Source: Streptomyces globosus (GTDB taxonomy: Bacteria; Actinomycetota; Actinomycetes; Streptomycetales; Streptomycetaceae). Taken from it: DNA of 64,000 nucleotides. Numbering within the stretch: the first letter of the stretch is position 1; each line of letters starts with the position of its first letter. Below, one piece after another: positions 41,557-51,231 of this stretch. The stretch is from the NCBI RefSeq assembly GCF_003325375.1, contig NZ_CP030862.1:1615501-1679500 (forward strand), given 5' to 3'. The translations under genes and the position numbers were made by a program. The notes beneath the pieces are model-generated. The model had not been told where the DNA came from and did no database searches. It saw only the letters and a list, made by a program, of their open reading frames with translations.

Positions 41557-43524
41557 ATGGCCCACCCCGCACCGCCCGCCCCCCGGCCCGAACTGCCGCC
41601 CGTGCACGGCGCCGTCATCTGCGTCTCGGCGCCCTGCCTGGTGATCTCGCCCGAACACGGCCAGCTGACCGGGCACGGCATGGACGGGATCTACCACTCG
41701 GGGCGGCGGCTGCTCTCCCGCTGCGTGCTGCGGGTCGCAGGCCGCGACCCGGTTGCCGTCCAGGGCCGCAGCACCGGAGCGGACCGGGCCGCGTTCACCG
41801 CGACCGTCCGCACCGGGGCCGAGGCCGGCCCCGACCCGGACATCGGCGTCGAGCGGGTGCGGCACGCCGACGGCACGGAGCGGATCGTCCTGCGCAGCTT
41901 CAACGCCCGGCCCCTGCGCCTGCCCGTCGAGGTGCTCCTCGGCACCGACCTCGCCGACCTCGCCGCCGTCGCAGCCGGCCGGGCCGGGCCCGAACTGCCT
42001 GCCGGGGTGCATGCCGCCGGCCTGCGCTGGAGCACGGGCGACGCCCAGGCCGTCACCACCGCCGACCCCGCCCCCGACGACGCGCTCGCCAGCGCAGGGC
42101 TGCTGCGCTGGCAGCTCGAACTGCAGCCGGGGGAATCCCGCACCATCGAACTGCGCACCACCCGGTCCCGCACGTCCCGGGCCCCCGCCGGGCAGGTCGC
42201 CAACCCCCTGGCCGACGCCAGGGCCGAGTGCGACGACCCGCGCGCCGAGGCCTGGTTCCGGACCAGCGTCGCCGACCTCGGCGCCCTCCTCCTGCGGGAC
42301 CGGGAGGAGCCGGCCGACGCCTTCGCGGCCGCCGGTGCGCCCTGGCGGATCGGCCTCGCCCCCGCGGAAGCCCTCTGGGCGGCGAGGATGGCGCTGCCCC
42401 TCGGCACCGGGCTGGCCGCGGCCACCCTGCGCACCCTCGCCCGCACCCAGACCGGCGGCCGCGGGCCGGACGCGGGGAAGATCCCCGGACCGCTGCGGGG
42501 CGCAGGACCGCAGCTGCCGCCCGGCTGCACCGGCACCGAGGCCACCCTCGCCTTCCCCGCCGTCCTCGCCGAGGCCCGGCGCTGGGGACTGCCCGAACCG
42601 GAGGCCGAACCGCTGCTCCCCGCGGCCGAGCGGTGCCTGGACTGGCTGCGCTCGGCCCTCGGCGGCGACGGCTTCCTCGCCGACCCGGACCCCGGGCCGC
42701 GCCGCTGCGAGACCCAGGCCCATGCCCACCGGGCCGCCCTGCTGGGGGCCGACCTGCTCGACGCGTACGGCCGGCCCGGCGGACCGGAGTGGCGGGAGTG
42801 GGCGGCCGCCCTGCGGGCGCGCTTCCGGCAGCGGTTCTGGATCGACGGCCCGGACGGCGGCCGGCCGGCCGCGGCCCTCCACCCGGACGGCAGGCCGCTG
42901 CCCCGGCTGACCGGCGCCGCCGCCCACCTCCTGGACGCCGGCCTGCTCGGCGGGGGCCGGCTCGCCCCCGGCCTGCTCGACCCGGTCCGCGCCGAGCAGC
43001 TCGCCCGGCTGCTCGGCGCCCCCGCCATGGACTGCGGGTGGGGGCTGCGGAGCATGGCCGTACGGGAGCCCGGGCACAACCCGTTCGGCCACCGCTCCGG
43101 CGCGGTACGCCCCCACGAGAGCGCCGTGGCCGTCGCCGGGCTTGCCCAGTCCGGCTTCGAGAAGGAGGCCGCCGCCCTCCTGAGGGGCCTGCTCGACGCG
43201 GCGGAGGGCTTCGGCTACCGGCTGCCCGAGATGTACGCCGCCGAGCAGCGCACGGCGGGCAGCGCCCCCCTCCCGCACCCCGCGGCCTGCCGCCCCGCCG
43301 CGGTGGCCGCGGCCGCCGGCATCCACGCCCTTGCGGCAGCCGCCGGGATCCGCCCGGACGCCCCGGCCGGCACCGTCGCCGTCTCCCCCCTGCCCGGCGC
43401 GCCGCTCGGCGCGCTGCGCCTGTCCGGCCTGCGGGTCGCGGGCGAACCCTTCGCCCTCCGCGTCAGCCGCCTCGGCCTCGGCATGGTGGAGGAGGCGGCG
43501 GATGCACTCCAACTCGGCGGATAA
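41557..43524 (+). CDS. Glycogen debranching enzyme-like (amylo-1,6-glucosidase family) protein
   Basis: The protein has 655 residues. The N-terminal domain has HGAVICVSAPCLVISPEHGQLTG and GIYHSGRRLLSRCVL, matching the glycogen debranching N-terminal domain. The C-terminal (alpha/alpha) barrel carries AEARRWGLPEPEAEPLL, AMDCGWGLRSMAVREPGHN and PHESAVAVAGLAQSGFEKEA, where the Glu/Asp catalytic pair is expected. It probably acts on alpha-1,6 branches of storage glucan or a related oligosaccharide. ATG 41557 follows CACGAGG. Confidence 0.85.
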   Translation: MAHPAPPAPRPELPPVHGAVICVSAPCLVISPEHGQLTGHGMDGIYHSGRRLLSRCVLRVAGRDPVAVQGRSTGADRAAFTATVRTGAEAGPDPDIGVERVRHADGTERIVLRSFNARPLRLPVEVLLGTDLADLAAVAAGRAGPELPAGVHAAGLRWSTGDAQAVTTADPAPDDALASAGLLRWQLELQPGESRTIELRTTRSRTSRAPAGQVANPLADARAECDDPRAEAWFRTSVADLGALLLRDREEPADAFAAAGAPWRIGLAPAEALWAARMALPLGTGLAAATLRTLARTQTGGRGPDAGKIPGPLRGAGPQLPPGCTGTEATLAFPAVLAEARRWGLPEPEAEPLLPAAERCLDWLRSALGGDGFLADPDPGPRRCETQAHAHRAALLGADLLDAYGRPGGPEWREWAAALRARFRQRFWIDGPDGGRPAAALHPDGRPLPRLTGAAAHLLDAGLLGGGRLAPGLLDPVRAEQLARLLGAPAMDCGWGLRSMAVREPGHNPFGHRSGAVRPHESAVAVAGLAQSGFEKEAAALLRGLLDAAEGFGYRLPEMYAAEQRTAGSAPLPHPAACRPAAVAAAAGIHALAAAAGIRPDAPAGTVAVSPLPGAPLGALRLSGLRVAGEPFALRVSRLGLGMVEEAADALQLGG

Positions 43525-43583
43525 GCCGACGGCCGCCACCGCGTTGCGGGTCTTTGCCCTCCGGATCTTCAAAGCGCTGTTTA

Positions 43584-43598
43584 TCGTCAGGAAGACGA
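43584..43598. promoter_or_regulatory. NrtR-like inverted repeat before NUDIX regulator
   Basis: TCGTC-aggaa-GACGA lies 14-28 bases before the ATG of the NUDIX gene, where an autoregulatory operator would overlap the promoter. NrtR-type regulators bind inverted repeats of this kind; the match is by memory. Confidence 0.4.
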
Positions 43599-43611
43599 CT
43601 ATGATCGCGGC

Positions 43612-44358
43612 ATGCCTCCCTACGACCCGTCGGCCTATCCGCCGTTCGCCGTCACCGTCGACCTGGTCGTCCTCACCGTGCGACGCCACGCCCTCTGCGC
43701 GCTGGTCGTCCGGCGCGGCGAGCAGCCGTTCCAGGGGCGCTGGGCCCTGCCCGGCGGCTTCGTGCGCGGAGACGAGGACCTGGGTGCCGCGGCCGCCCGC
43801 GAACTCGCCGAGGAAACCGGCCTGTGCGCGCACGATCCCGCGGAGCCCGGCGCCGGCAACGGTGCGCACCTGGAGCAGCTGGCCACGTACGGGGACCCGA
43901 AGCGGGATCCGCGGATGCGCGTGGTCAGCGTGGCCCACCTCGTCCTCGCCCCCGACCTGCCCGCGCCCCGCGCCGGAGGCGACGCCAACAGCGCGCGCTG
44001 GGCCCCCGTCGACGAGCTGCTCGCCGCCGAGGGCGAGCCGGGAGCCGGGCTCGCCTTCGACCACGCCACCATTCTCGCGGACGGGGTCGAACGCGCCCGC
44101 TCGAAGATCGAGTACTCCTCGCTGGCCACCGCGTTCTGCCCGCCCGAGTTCACCGTGGGCGAGCTGCGCCGGGTCTACGAGGCGGTGTGGGGCGTGGCCC
44201 TCGACCCCCGCAACTTCCACCGCAAGGTCACCGGGACCCCGGGCTTCCTGGTGCCCGCCGGGGGGACGACGACCCGTCAGGGCGGTCGGCCGGCACAGCT
44301 GTTCCGAGCCGGCGGCGCCACCCTGCTCAACCCGCCGATGCTCCGCCCGGAGGCCTGA
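43612..44358 (+). CDS. NUDIX-domain transcriptional regulator, NrtR-like
   Basis: The protein has 248 residues. The NUDIX box [24 protein letters not shown] contains all expected Glu residues. The C-terminal third ([38 protein letters not shown]) is the winged helix of NrtR regulators, which sense ADP-ribose-type ligands and control NAD or sugar metabolism. Here the NUDIX box looks intact, so it may also hydrolyse a substrate. The operator-like repeat just upstream suggests autoregulation. Confidence 0.88.
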   Translation: MPPYDPSAYPPFAVTVDLVVLTVRRHALCALVVRRGEQPFQGRWALPGGFVRGDEDLGAAAARELAEETGLCAHDPAEPGAGNGAHLEQLATYGDPKRDPRMRVVSVAHLVLAPDLPAPRAGGDANSARWAPVDELLAAEGEPGAGLAFDHATILADGVERARSKIEYSSLATAFCPPEFTVGELRRVYEAVWGVALDPRNFHRKVTGTPGFLVPAGGTTTRQGGRPAQLFRAGGATLLNPPMLRPEA

Positions 44359-44489
44359 CGCCCCGTCGGCGGCGCCGCCGACACGGAGCCGCATCGGGTG
44401 TCCATTGCGGGGCAAATCGGACATATCGCGTTACCTTGCCGGGGTACCCACCCTGCCGCAGAGCGGTCACACCCCCCGCGAGGGAAGCG

Positions 44490-46325
44490 ATGCTCCAGGC
44501 CATCGGACTCACCAGCCGCCCCCGTCGACACCTCCCGCCGCTCGTCGACGACCTCACCTTCGAGGCCCGCCCCGGCGCCGTCACCGCTCTCCTCGGCGAC
44601 CAGGGCTCGGGCAAGACCACCGCCCTGCGGCTGATGCTGGAACTCGAACCGGGCAAGGGCGTCACCTACTTCCGCGGACGCCCGCTGCACCGCATCCCGC
44701 ATCCGAGCCGCGAGGTCGGGGTGCTGCTCGGCGACATCCCCGGCAACCCCGCACGGACGGTCCGCGGCCAGCTGCGGATGCTGTGCGCGGCCGCCGGGGT
44801 GCCCGCCTCCCGGGCCGACGCCGTGCTGGAGGTCGTCGGCATCGCGGGGCTCCGTGACGAACGCCTCGGCTCCCTCTCCCTCGGCCTGGACCGCCGCGTG
44901 GCCCTGGCCGCCGCCCTGCTCGCCGACCCCTGCACCCTGCTCCTCGACGAGCCCTGCGCCGGGCTCTCCCCCCGCGACCGCGGCTGGATGCACACCCTCC
45001 TGCGCGGGCACGCCGCCCTCGGCGGGGCGGTCCTGTTCACCACCGGCGACGCGAAGGAGGCCGCCCGCAGCGCGGACCGCGTCGTGAGCATCGACCGCGG
45101 CCGGCTCGTCGCCGACCAGGACGCCCCCGAATTCGCCCGGACCCGGCTGCGGCCCCGGGTCGCCGTGCGCACCCCCCACGCCGCCCGCCTGGCCGACGTC
45201 CTGAACCGCGAGGCCCGCGCCGGTCAGCGCCCGGTGGAGATCGTCGAGGAGGCCGGCAACCGCCTGGCCGTCTACGGCAGCAGCTGCGCGGAGGTCGGCG
45301 AGGCGGCGTTCCGCCACGGCGTGCTCGTCCACCAGATCGCCGACGAGACCGGCGACACACGCGAGCCCGCGGCCGCCGTCCCGGCCGCCCGCACCGGATC
45401 CGACGGCGGCGACGCGGCCGCCGCCCCTGCCGCCCAGGCGCCCGGCCCGGCCACCGGCGCTGCCGGAGCCGCCGGCGCCGGCCGCCCCGCTCCGGCAGCG
45501 GCGGGCTCCTGGCCGGGAGCCGACGGCCGGCCCGCCTCCGCGGTGCGGCGCGTCGGCGGCCCGCTGCGCCCCCTGCGCTACGAGCTGCTGCGCGTCTTCG
45601 GCACCGCCGCGCCCGCCCTGACCGCCGCCACCGCCGTGTGCGTCTCCGCGGTCCTCGCCGTGCTCCTGGCCCGCACCGGCCACAGCTCCCAGCACCGGGT
45701 ACTCGCCGGCTGGCCGGAGCTGCTGCCGCTGCCGCCCGCCGCACTCGGCGCCGGCCTGCTCGGAGCCCTGGCCTTCGGCGAGGAGTACCGCTACCCGGCG
45801 CTCGCCGCGGACCGCGGCACCGTGCCGCGCCGGCTCGGACTGCTCGCCGCCAAGCTCGGCGTCGGCGCCGCGCTCGCCCTGGGCCTCGGCGCCCTGGCCG
45901 TGGCCGCCGACGCCGCCGCCGTGCACCTCGTCTTCGGCGGCGGCCCGCTGCGCACCCCGGAGCACTGGGCCGTTCCCGCAGCCAGCTGGGCCGGCCTCCT
46001 CGTCGGCTGCACCTGGGCCGGGGTCCTGGCCTCCGGGGTCTTCCGGTCGGCGACCGCCGGCATGGCCGCGGTGCTCGCCGTCCCGGTCGGCGTGGTGCCG
46101 CTGCTGCGCGAGGTGCTGCACGGCCCGTCCGCGTACCCGGTCGCAGGCCTGGCGGCCCGGCTGCGCTCCCTGGCACTGGCCCAGTGGCCCCCGGAGGCGG
46201 ACCGCATGGTCACCGGAGTCCTCCGCGTGATCGCCCAACCCGTCGGCGCGGCACTGGCGTTGTCGCTGATGGTCCTGTTGTGCGCCTATGGGTTCACCGG
46301 ACTGCGCAGCCGTGTCCGATGGTGA
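44490..46325 (+). CDS. ABC transporter: ATPase fused to membrane domain
   Basis: The protein has 611 residues. The ATPase part has Walker A GDQGSGKTT, Walker B TLLLDEPCAGLSP, and a degenerate signature LSLGLDRRVALAAAL in place of LSGGQ. A linker rich in Ala/Pro/Gly (about 310-350) joins it to a C-terminal half with about six membrane helices (ALTAATAVCVSAVLAVLL, ALALGLGALAVAADAAAV). A single-polypeptide exporter half with the ATPase first is less common. It lies upstream of whiH as in other streptomycetes (recalled). Substrate unknown. Confidence 0.85.
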   Translation: MLQAIGLTSRPRRHLPPLVDDLTFEARPGAVTALLGDQGSGKTTALRLMLELEPGKGVTYFRGRPLHRIPHPSREVGVLLGDIPGNPARTVRGQLRMLCAAAGVPASRADAVLEVVGIAGLRDERLGSLSLGLDRRVALAAALLADPCTLLLDEPCAGLSPRDRGWMHTLLRGHAALGGAVLFTTGDAKEAARSADRVVSIDRGRLVADQDAPEFARTRLRPRVAVRTPHAARLADVLNREARAGQRPVEIVEEAGNRLAVYGSSCAEVGEAAFRHGVLVHQIADETGDTREPAAAVPAARTGSDGGDAAAAPAAQAPGPATGAAGAAGAGRPAPAAAGSWPGADGRPASAVRRVGGPLRPLRYELLRVFGTAAPALTAATAVCVSAVLAVLLARTGHSSQHRVLAGWPELLPLPPAALGAGLLGALAFGEEYRYPALAADRGTVPRRLGLLAAKLGVGAALALGLGALAVAADAAAVHLVFGGGPLRTPEHWAVPAASWAGLLVGCTWAGVLASGVFRSATAGMAAVLAVPVGVVPLLREVLHGPSAYPVAGLAARLRSLALAQWPPEADRMVTGVLRVIAQPVGAALALSLMVLLCAYGFTGLRSRVRW

Positions 46326-46417
46326 CCGCTTGGCAGCCGGGCGCGCCCGCGCTCCGACCGGAAGCGCCCACTGCACGTGAACAGGACCGCAACTCCCCGC
46401 AAACGGCCCGGTTCTTT

Positions 46418-46429
46418 ACGATAAGTCGT
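46418..46429. promoter_or_regulatory. Inverted repeat in the whiH upstream region
   Basis: ACGA-taag-TCGT is a short inverted repeat about 90-100 bases before the whiH start, in an AT-richer island (TTTACGATAAG). It might be an operator or part of the promoter. Confidence 0.3.
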
Positions 46430-46516
46430 CAATTGCGCAGGTGGCACCGATCACCCTTTCGTGTGCTTTTCAGCAAAGACCTCAAGGGTCCTCGGGGCGC
46501 GGCCGACAAAGGATTC

Positions 46517-47404
46517 GTGAGTACCCTTGCGCACACCATGATGACCGCCGCCCGCCATGCCGACTCCGGCCTCGTCGGCCCGGGCGAACTCGACCGCTAC
46601 CCGTATGCGGAAACCCCCGGGGCCGACCGCGTCGCCACACCGCACTGGGAGGGCGCCGACGTCGAGTTGGGCCGTGTCGGCCGACGCGCCGCGGGCAGCC
46701 GCGGCCGCGGCCTGCACGGCCAACTCGTCCAGCAGCTCGGCCAGATGATCGTCTCCGGCGACCTCGGGGCCGACCGCCCCCTCGTCCCCGAGGAGATCGG
46801 CCAGCGCTTCGAGGTCTCCCGCACGGTGGTCCGCGAATCGCTGCGCGTGCTGGAGGCCAAGGGCCTCGTCAGCGCCCGCCCCAACGTCGGCACCCGGGTC
46901 CGGCCGGTCGCCGACTGGAACCTCCTCGACCCCGACATCATCGAGTGGAGGGCCTTCGGCCCCCAGCGCGACGACCAGCGCCGCGAGCTCAACGAGCTCC
47001 GCTGGACCATCGAGCCGCTCGCCGCCCGCCTCGCCGCCGGCCACGGCCGCCCCGACGTCCAGCAGCGCCTGGCCGACATGGTCGAGATCATGGGGCACGC
47101 CCTCGGCCAGGGCGACGCGATCACCTTCGCGCGCGCCGACAACGAGTTCCACGCGCTCCTCATCCAGGTCGCAGGCAACCGCATGCTGGAGCACCTCTCC
47201 GGCATCGTCTCCGCCGCACTCCAGGTCTCCGGCAGCGCGACGACCACCTGCGACCGCCCGAGCGAGGCGTGCGTCGCCCACCACGCACGGATCGTCGAGG
47301 CGCTCGCCGCGGGGGACGCCGCGGGAGCCGAGGGCGCCATGCGCCAGCTGCTGACCGTCCACCCCGAGGTCGAGCGCGTGGTGCCCGCCCCGCGAGAGCA
47401 CTGA
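46517..47404 (+). CDS. whiH: Sporulation regulator WhiH (GntR family)
   Basis: The protein has 295 residues. GntR winged helix: RGLHGQLVQQLGQMIVSGDL, LVPEEIGQRFEVSRTVVRES, LRVLEAKGLVSARPNVGTRV. The FadR-type all-helical ligand domain follows (ELNELRWTIEPLAARLAAGH, DNEFHALLIQVAGNRMLEHL). WhiH acts in aerial hyphae to start sporulation septation in Streptomyces. The adjacency to hrdB matches the known locus. GTG 46517 has AAAGGA just upstream; an ATG at 46538 would be shorter. Confidence 0.93.
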   Translation: MSTLAHTMMTAARHADSGLVGPGELDRYPYAETPGADRVATPHWEGADVELGRVGRRAAGSRGRGLHGQLVQQLGQMIVSGDLGADRPLVPEEIGQRFEVSRTVVRESLRVLEAKGLVSARPNVGTRVRPVADWNLLDPDIIEWRAFGPQRDDQRRELNELRWTIEPLAARLAAGHGRPDVQQRLADMVEIMGHALGQGDAITFARADNEFHALLIQVAGNRMLEHLSGIVSAALQVSGSATTTCDRPSEACVAHHARIVEALAAGDAAGAEGAMRQLLTVHPEVERVVPAPREH

Positions 47405-47439
47405 GCGGCGGCGGACGGGAGGCGCGGAGGTACTCGCAC

Positions 47440-47471
47440 GTGTCGCCGGACCCGGCCGGGTCCGGCGACAC
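47440..47471 (+). terminator. Strong hairpin after whiH
   Basis: A perfect 32-base palindrome: GTGTCGCCGGACCC, GGCC in the middle, and the exact complement. It is 36 bases past the whiH stop and lacks a T tract. Confidence 0.8.
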
Positions 47472-47584
47472 CGGTGTGGGCGGCCCCTCCGATCCGCCCC
47501 CGGCCTGCCCCTCCGGCCCGCCCCCGGCCGGCCCCGGACCGCGGCCCGCCGCGGGCGTGTGACCACGGCCACGAATTTTTGGGC

Positions 47585-47611
47585 GTAACGCTCTGCGAAG
47601 TCACGCGATGA
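47585..47611 (+). promoter_or_regulatory. ECF-type promoter candidate for hrdB
   Basis: GTAACGC (47585-47591) and CGATGA (47606-47611), 14 bases apart, look like the -35/-10 of an extracytoplasmic-function sigma promoter. hrdB is known to be driven by the ECF sigma factor ShbA in Streptomyces; the match is from memory. Confidence 0.5.
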
Positions 47612-47781
47612 CCTAGAGAGGTGATGGCCGACGGAGGGAACAGCAGCCCTTGCGGGTGCTGTGAAGCTCCCCGGCCCCTGCCCGCGCCCCCGGCCCATCC
47701 CCAGTCGGTGGTCGTCGGCTCCGGTCCAGCACCACCCGGTCCGGGGTCGGAAGCCGTTCCCATCGTTCCGAGAGGTTGTTC

Positions 47782-49356
<1,575 letters not shown>

Positions 49357-49381
49357 AGCCGCCGCGGCCACGCCGCCCGCC

Positions 49382-49422
49382 GACAGGGCCCGGCGCCCCG
49401 ACAGGGGCCGCCGGGCCCTGTC
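49382..49422 (+). terminator. Hairpin terminator after hrdB
   Basis: GACAGGGCCCGGCG and its exact complement, 14-base arms around a 13-base loop, 25 bases past the hrdB stop. Confidence 0.8.
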
Positions 49423-49525
49423 CGTGCCCCCGCGCAACCCCCGGTCGGCACCGTGCGCGGGTGCGCACGCCCGCCGGGCGGCCCACTCTGGGTGCAGAAG
49501 CGCACACCCAGCGTCAGGAGGCCCG

Positions 49526-50467
49526 ATGCGTCGACCCATCTCCCGTGCTCTGGCGGGCGCGCTGGCCCTGGTGGCGGGGGTTGCCGCCGCCCCCCTGGCC
49601 CGCGCCCCCCACGCCGCCGCGGACAGCATCGTGATCGGCGGCAGGCCGGTGAAGGCGGCGGACAGTCCCTGGGTCGTGGCCGTGGCCAGCCGTGACCGGT
49701 TCGGCGGAACGCGGGCCGGGCAGTTCTGCGGCGGCGCGCTCGTCGCCCCCACGCGGGTCGTCACCGCCGCCCACTGCCTGAGCCGGGAGGTGCTGGGCGC
49801 GCCGGTCGAGGCCGTCCGCGACCTGCGGGTGATCGCGGGGCGCACGCAGCTGCGGGCGGACGAGGGCCGCGAGGTCCCAGTCCGCTCGGTACGGGTGAAC
49901 CCGGCGTACGACACGCGGAGCAACGCAGGCGACCTCGCCGTCCTGGAGCTCGCCGAGGCACTCCCCGGGCAGCACGTGCTGCCGCTCGCCGGGCAGGAGC
50001 ACCCCGGCTACCGGGCCGGTGCCGAAGCCGCCGTGTACGGGTGGGGCGACACCAGCGGCTTCGGCGACTACGCGTTCGGGCTGAGGGCGGCGCAGGTCAC
50101 CGTCCTGGCGGACGAGGTCTGCCAGGAGGCGTACCCGGGGGATGCGGACGGTGAGTACCGGCCCGAATCCATGGTGTGCGCGGGGCACGCCCGCGGCGGG
50201 CGGGACGCCTGCCAGGGCGACAGCGGCGGGCCGCTCGTCGCCGAGGGCCGCCTCATCGGGGTCGTGTCGTGGGGCCGGGGGTGCGGCCGCGCCGACAGCC
50301 CGGGCGTCTACACGCGGATCGCACCGCTGGCCGGCTTCGTGGCCGGGCCGGAGACGGCCCCGCAGCCTGGAGCGGTGCCCGACACGGCGTGGGGTGCCGA
50401 AAGGGGCTCCAAGGCCCCTGTACGGGCCGAAGAGGGGCATCCCTCGCGTTCGGCACCGCAGACGTGA
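49526..50467 (+). CDS. Secreted trypsin-like serine protease (S1)
   Basis: The protein has 313 residues. The Sec signal peptide is ISRALAGALALVAGVAAAPLA with an AHAAADS-type cleavage area. Mature start SIVIGGRPVKAADSPWVV resembles the IVGG N terminus of trypsins. Triad: His in VVTAAHCL, Asp in SNAGDLAVLELAE, Ser in ACQGDSGGPLVAEGR. Several Cys pairs fit disulfides. It is exported and probably degrades extracellular protein. The C-terminal 30 residues past VYTRIAPLAGFVAG are extra. CAGGAGG precedes ATG 49526. Confidence 0.93.
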   Translation: MRRPISRALAGALALVAGVAAAPLARAPHAAADSIVIGGRPVKAADSPWVVAVASRDRFGGTRAGQFCGGALVAPTRVVTAAHCLSREVLGAPVEAVRDLRVIAGRTQLRADEGREVPVRSVRVNPAYDTRSNAGDLAVLELAEALPGQHVLPLAGQEHPGYRAGAEAAVYGWGDTSGFGDYAFGLRAAQVTVLADEVCQEAYPGDADGEYRPESMVCAGHARGGRDACQGDSGGPLVAEGRLIGVVSWGRGCGRADSPGVYTRIAPLAGFVAGPETAPQPGAVPDTAWGAERGSKAPVRAEEGHPSRSAPQT

Positions 50468-50468
50468 G

Positions 50469-50507
50469 GACGGGCGGCACTTCCGGGTCTCGGAAGTGCC
50501 GCCCGTC
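50469..50507. terminator. Very strong hairpin between protease and small zinc-ribbon gene
   Basis: 17-base perfect stem (GACGGGCGGCACTTCCG and its complement) with a 5-base loop, between two convergent genes, so it probably stops transcription from both sides. Confidence 0.85.
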
Positions 50508-50554
50508 GACCGGCCTCGCCGGTCCTGGCTCGTCGGATGCGAGGTACAGGCCTG

Positions 50555-50788
50555 TCAGCGGTCCTCGGTGTCGGCGTGCGCCGCAGGAGCGGACGTCAGC
50601 CGCTCGGTCTCATCCTGTATTTCCGCGGCGATCTTCTTGAGTTCCGGCTCGAACTTGCGCCCGTGGTGGGCGCAGAAGAGCAGTTCACCGCCGCTCAGCA
50701 GGACGACGCGCAGATATGCCTGGGCGCCGCAACGGTCGCATCGGTCAGCGGCCGTCAGCGGGGTCGCGGGTGTCAGAACAGTAGTCAC
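50555..50788 (-). CDS. Small zinc-ribbon protein (DUF7455-type)
   Basis: The protein has 77 residues. CDRCGAQAYLRVVLLSGGELLFCAHHG gives CxxC plus CxxH, a small zinc site. A charged helix (KKIAAEIQDETERL) follows. It is conserved beside hrdB and parE in Streptomyces, as I recall, with no known function. It may bind a partner protein or nucleic acid. Confidence 0.8.
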   Translation of the reverse strand: MTTVLTPATPLTAADRCDRCGAQAYLRVVLLSGGELLFCAHHGRKFEPELKKIAAEIQDETERLTSAPAAHADTEDR

Positions 50789-51231
50789 GTCGCCTCTTCT
50801 CTAGCTCGACGAGCTGTCGTACCAGGGTCAACATCCAACCAGGCCGAAAACGTTCCCGCTCGCGGCTTTTCCTCGAAACTTCCTTCCGAAGCTGGCCGGC
50901 TGCTGCCGGTTGGCGGCGAAGGAGCCGTATTGCGTTGCTTTACGGTTTCGCGTTGTCAGTCGTTCGCTTGTCGCAGTCGTCCTCCCCGGCCTGAGTGCCG
51001 GTTGTTCATGAGGACGTGCCCGAACCCTAAATGGTTCATGCCTCGAAGGGAACGTGATGTTTGCTTCACCCGCTCGGGGGATCGAACATCCGTGCGGATC
51101 TGCACTAGGCTGATGCAGGACGAGGGTGGCGTTGCATCGGCTCTACCAGGCCTCGGTACCCTTCGACGGGCGACCGAGCCACCCCGTGCACCACCGGGTC
51201 CAGAAATGAAATTCAGCGAGGAGCGAACTGC
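50789..51231. other. 443-base divergent promoter region before parE
   Basis: Separates the small zinc-ribbon gene from parE. It is less GC-rich near 50935-51110 and has two copies of GGTTSWTCATG-like sequence (around 51000 and 51033). Promoters for both genes should lie here; no gene is seen. Confidence 0.4.

Larger units (their letters stand above)
47405..47781. other. 377-base whiH-hrdB gap
   Basis: Contains the hairpin at 47440-47471, a promoter-like pair at 47585-47611 and a leader of about 165 bases before hrdB. No gene is seen. Confidence 0.5.
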
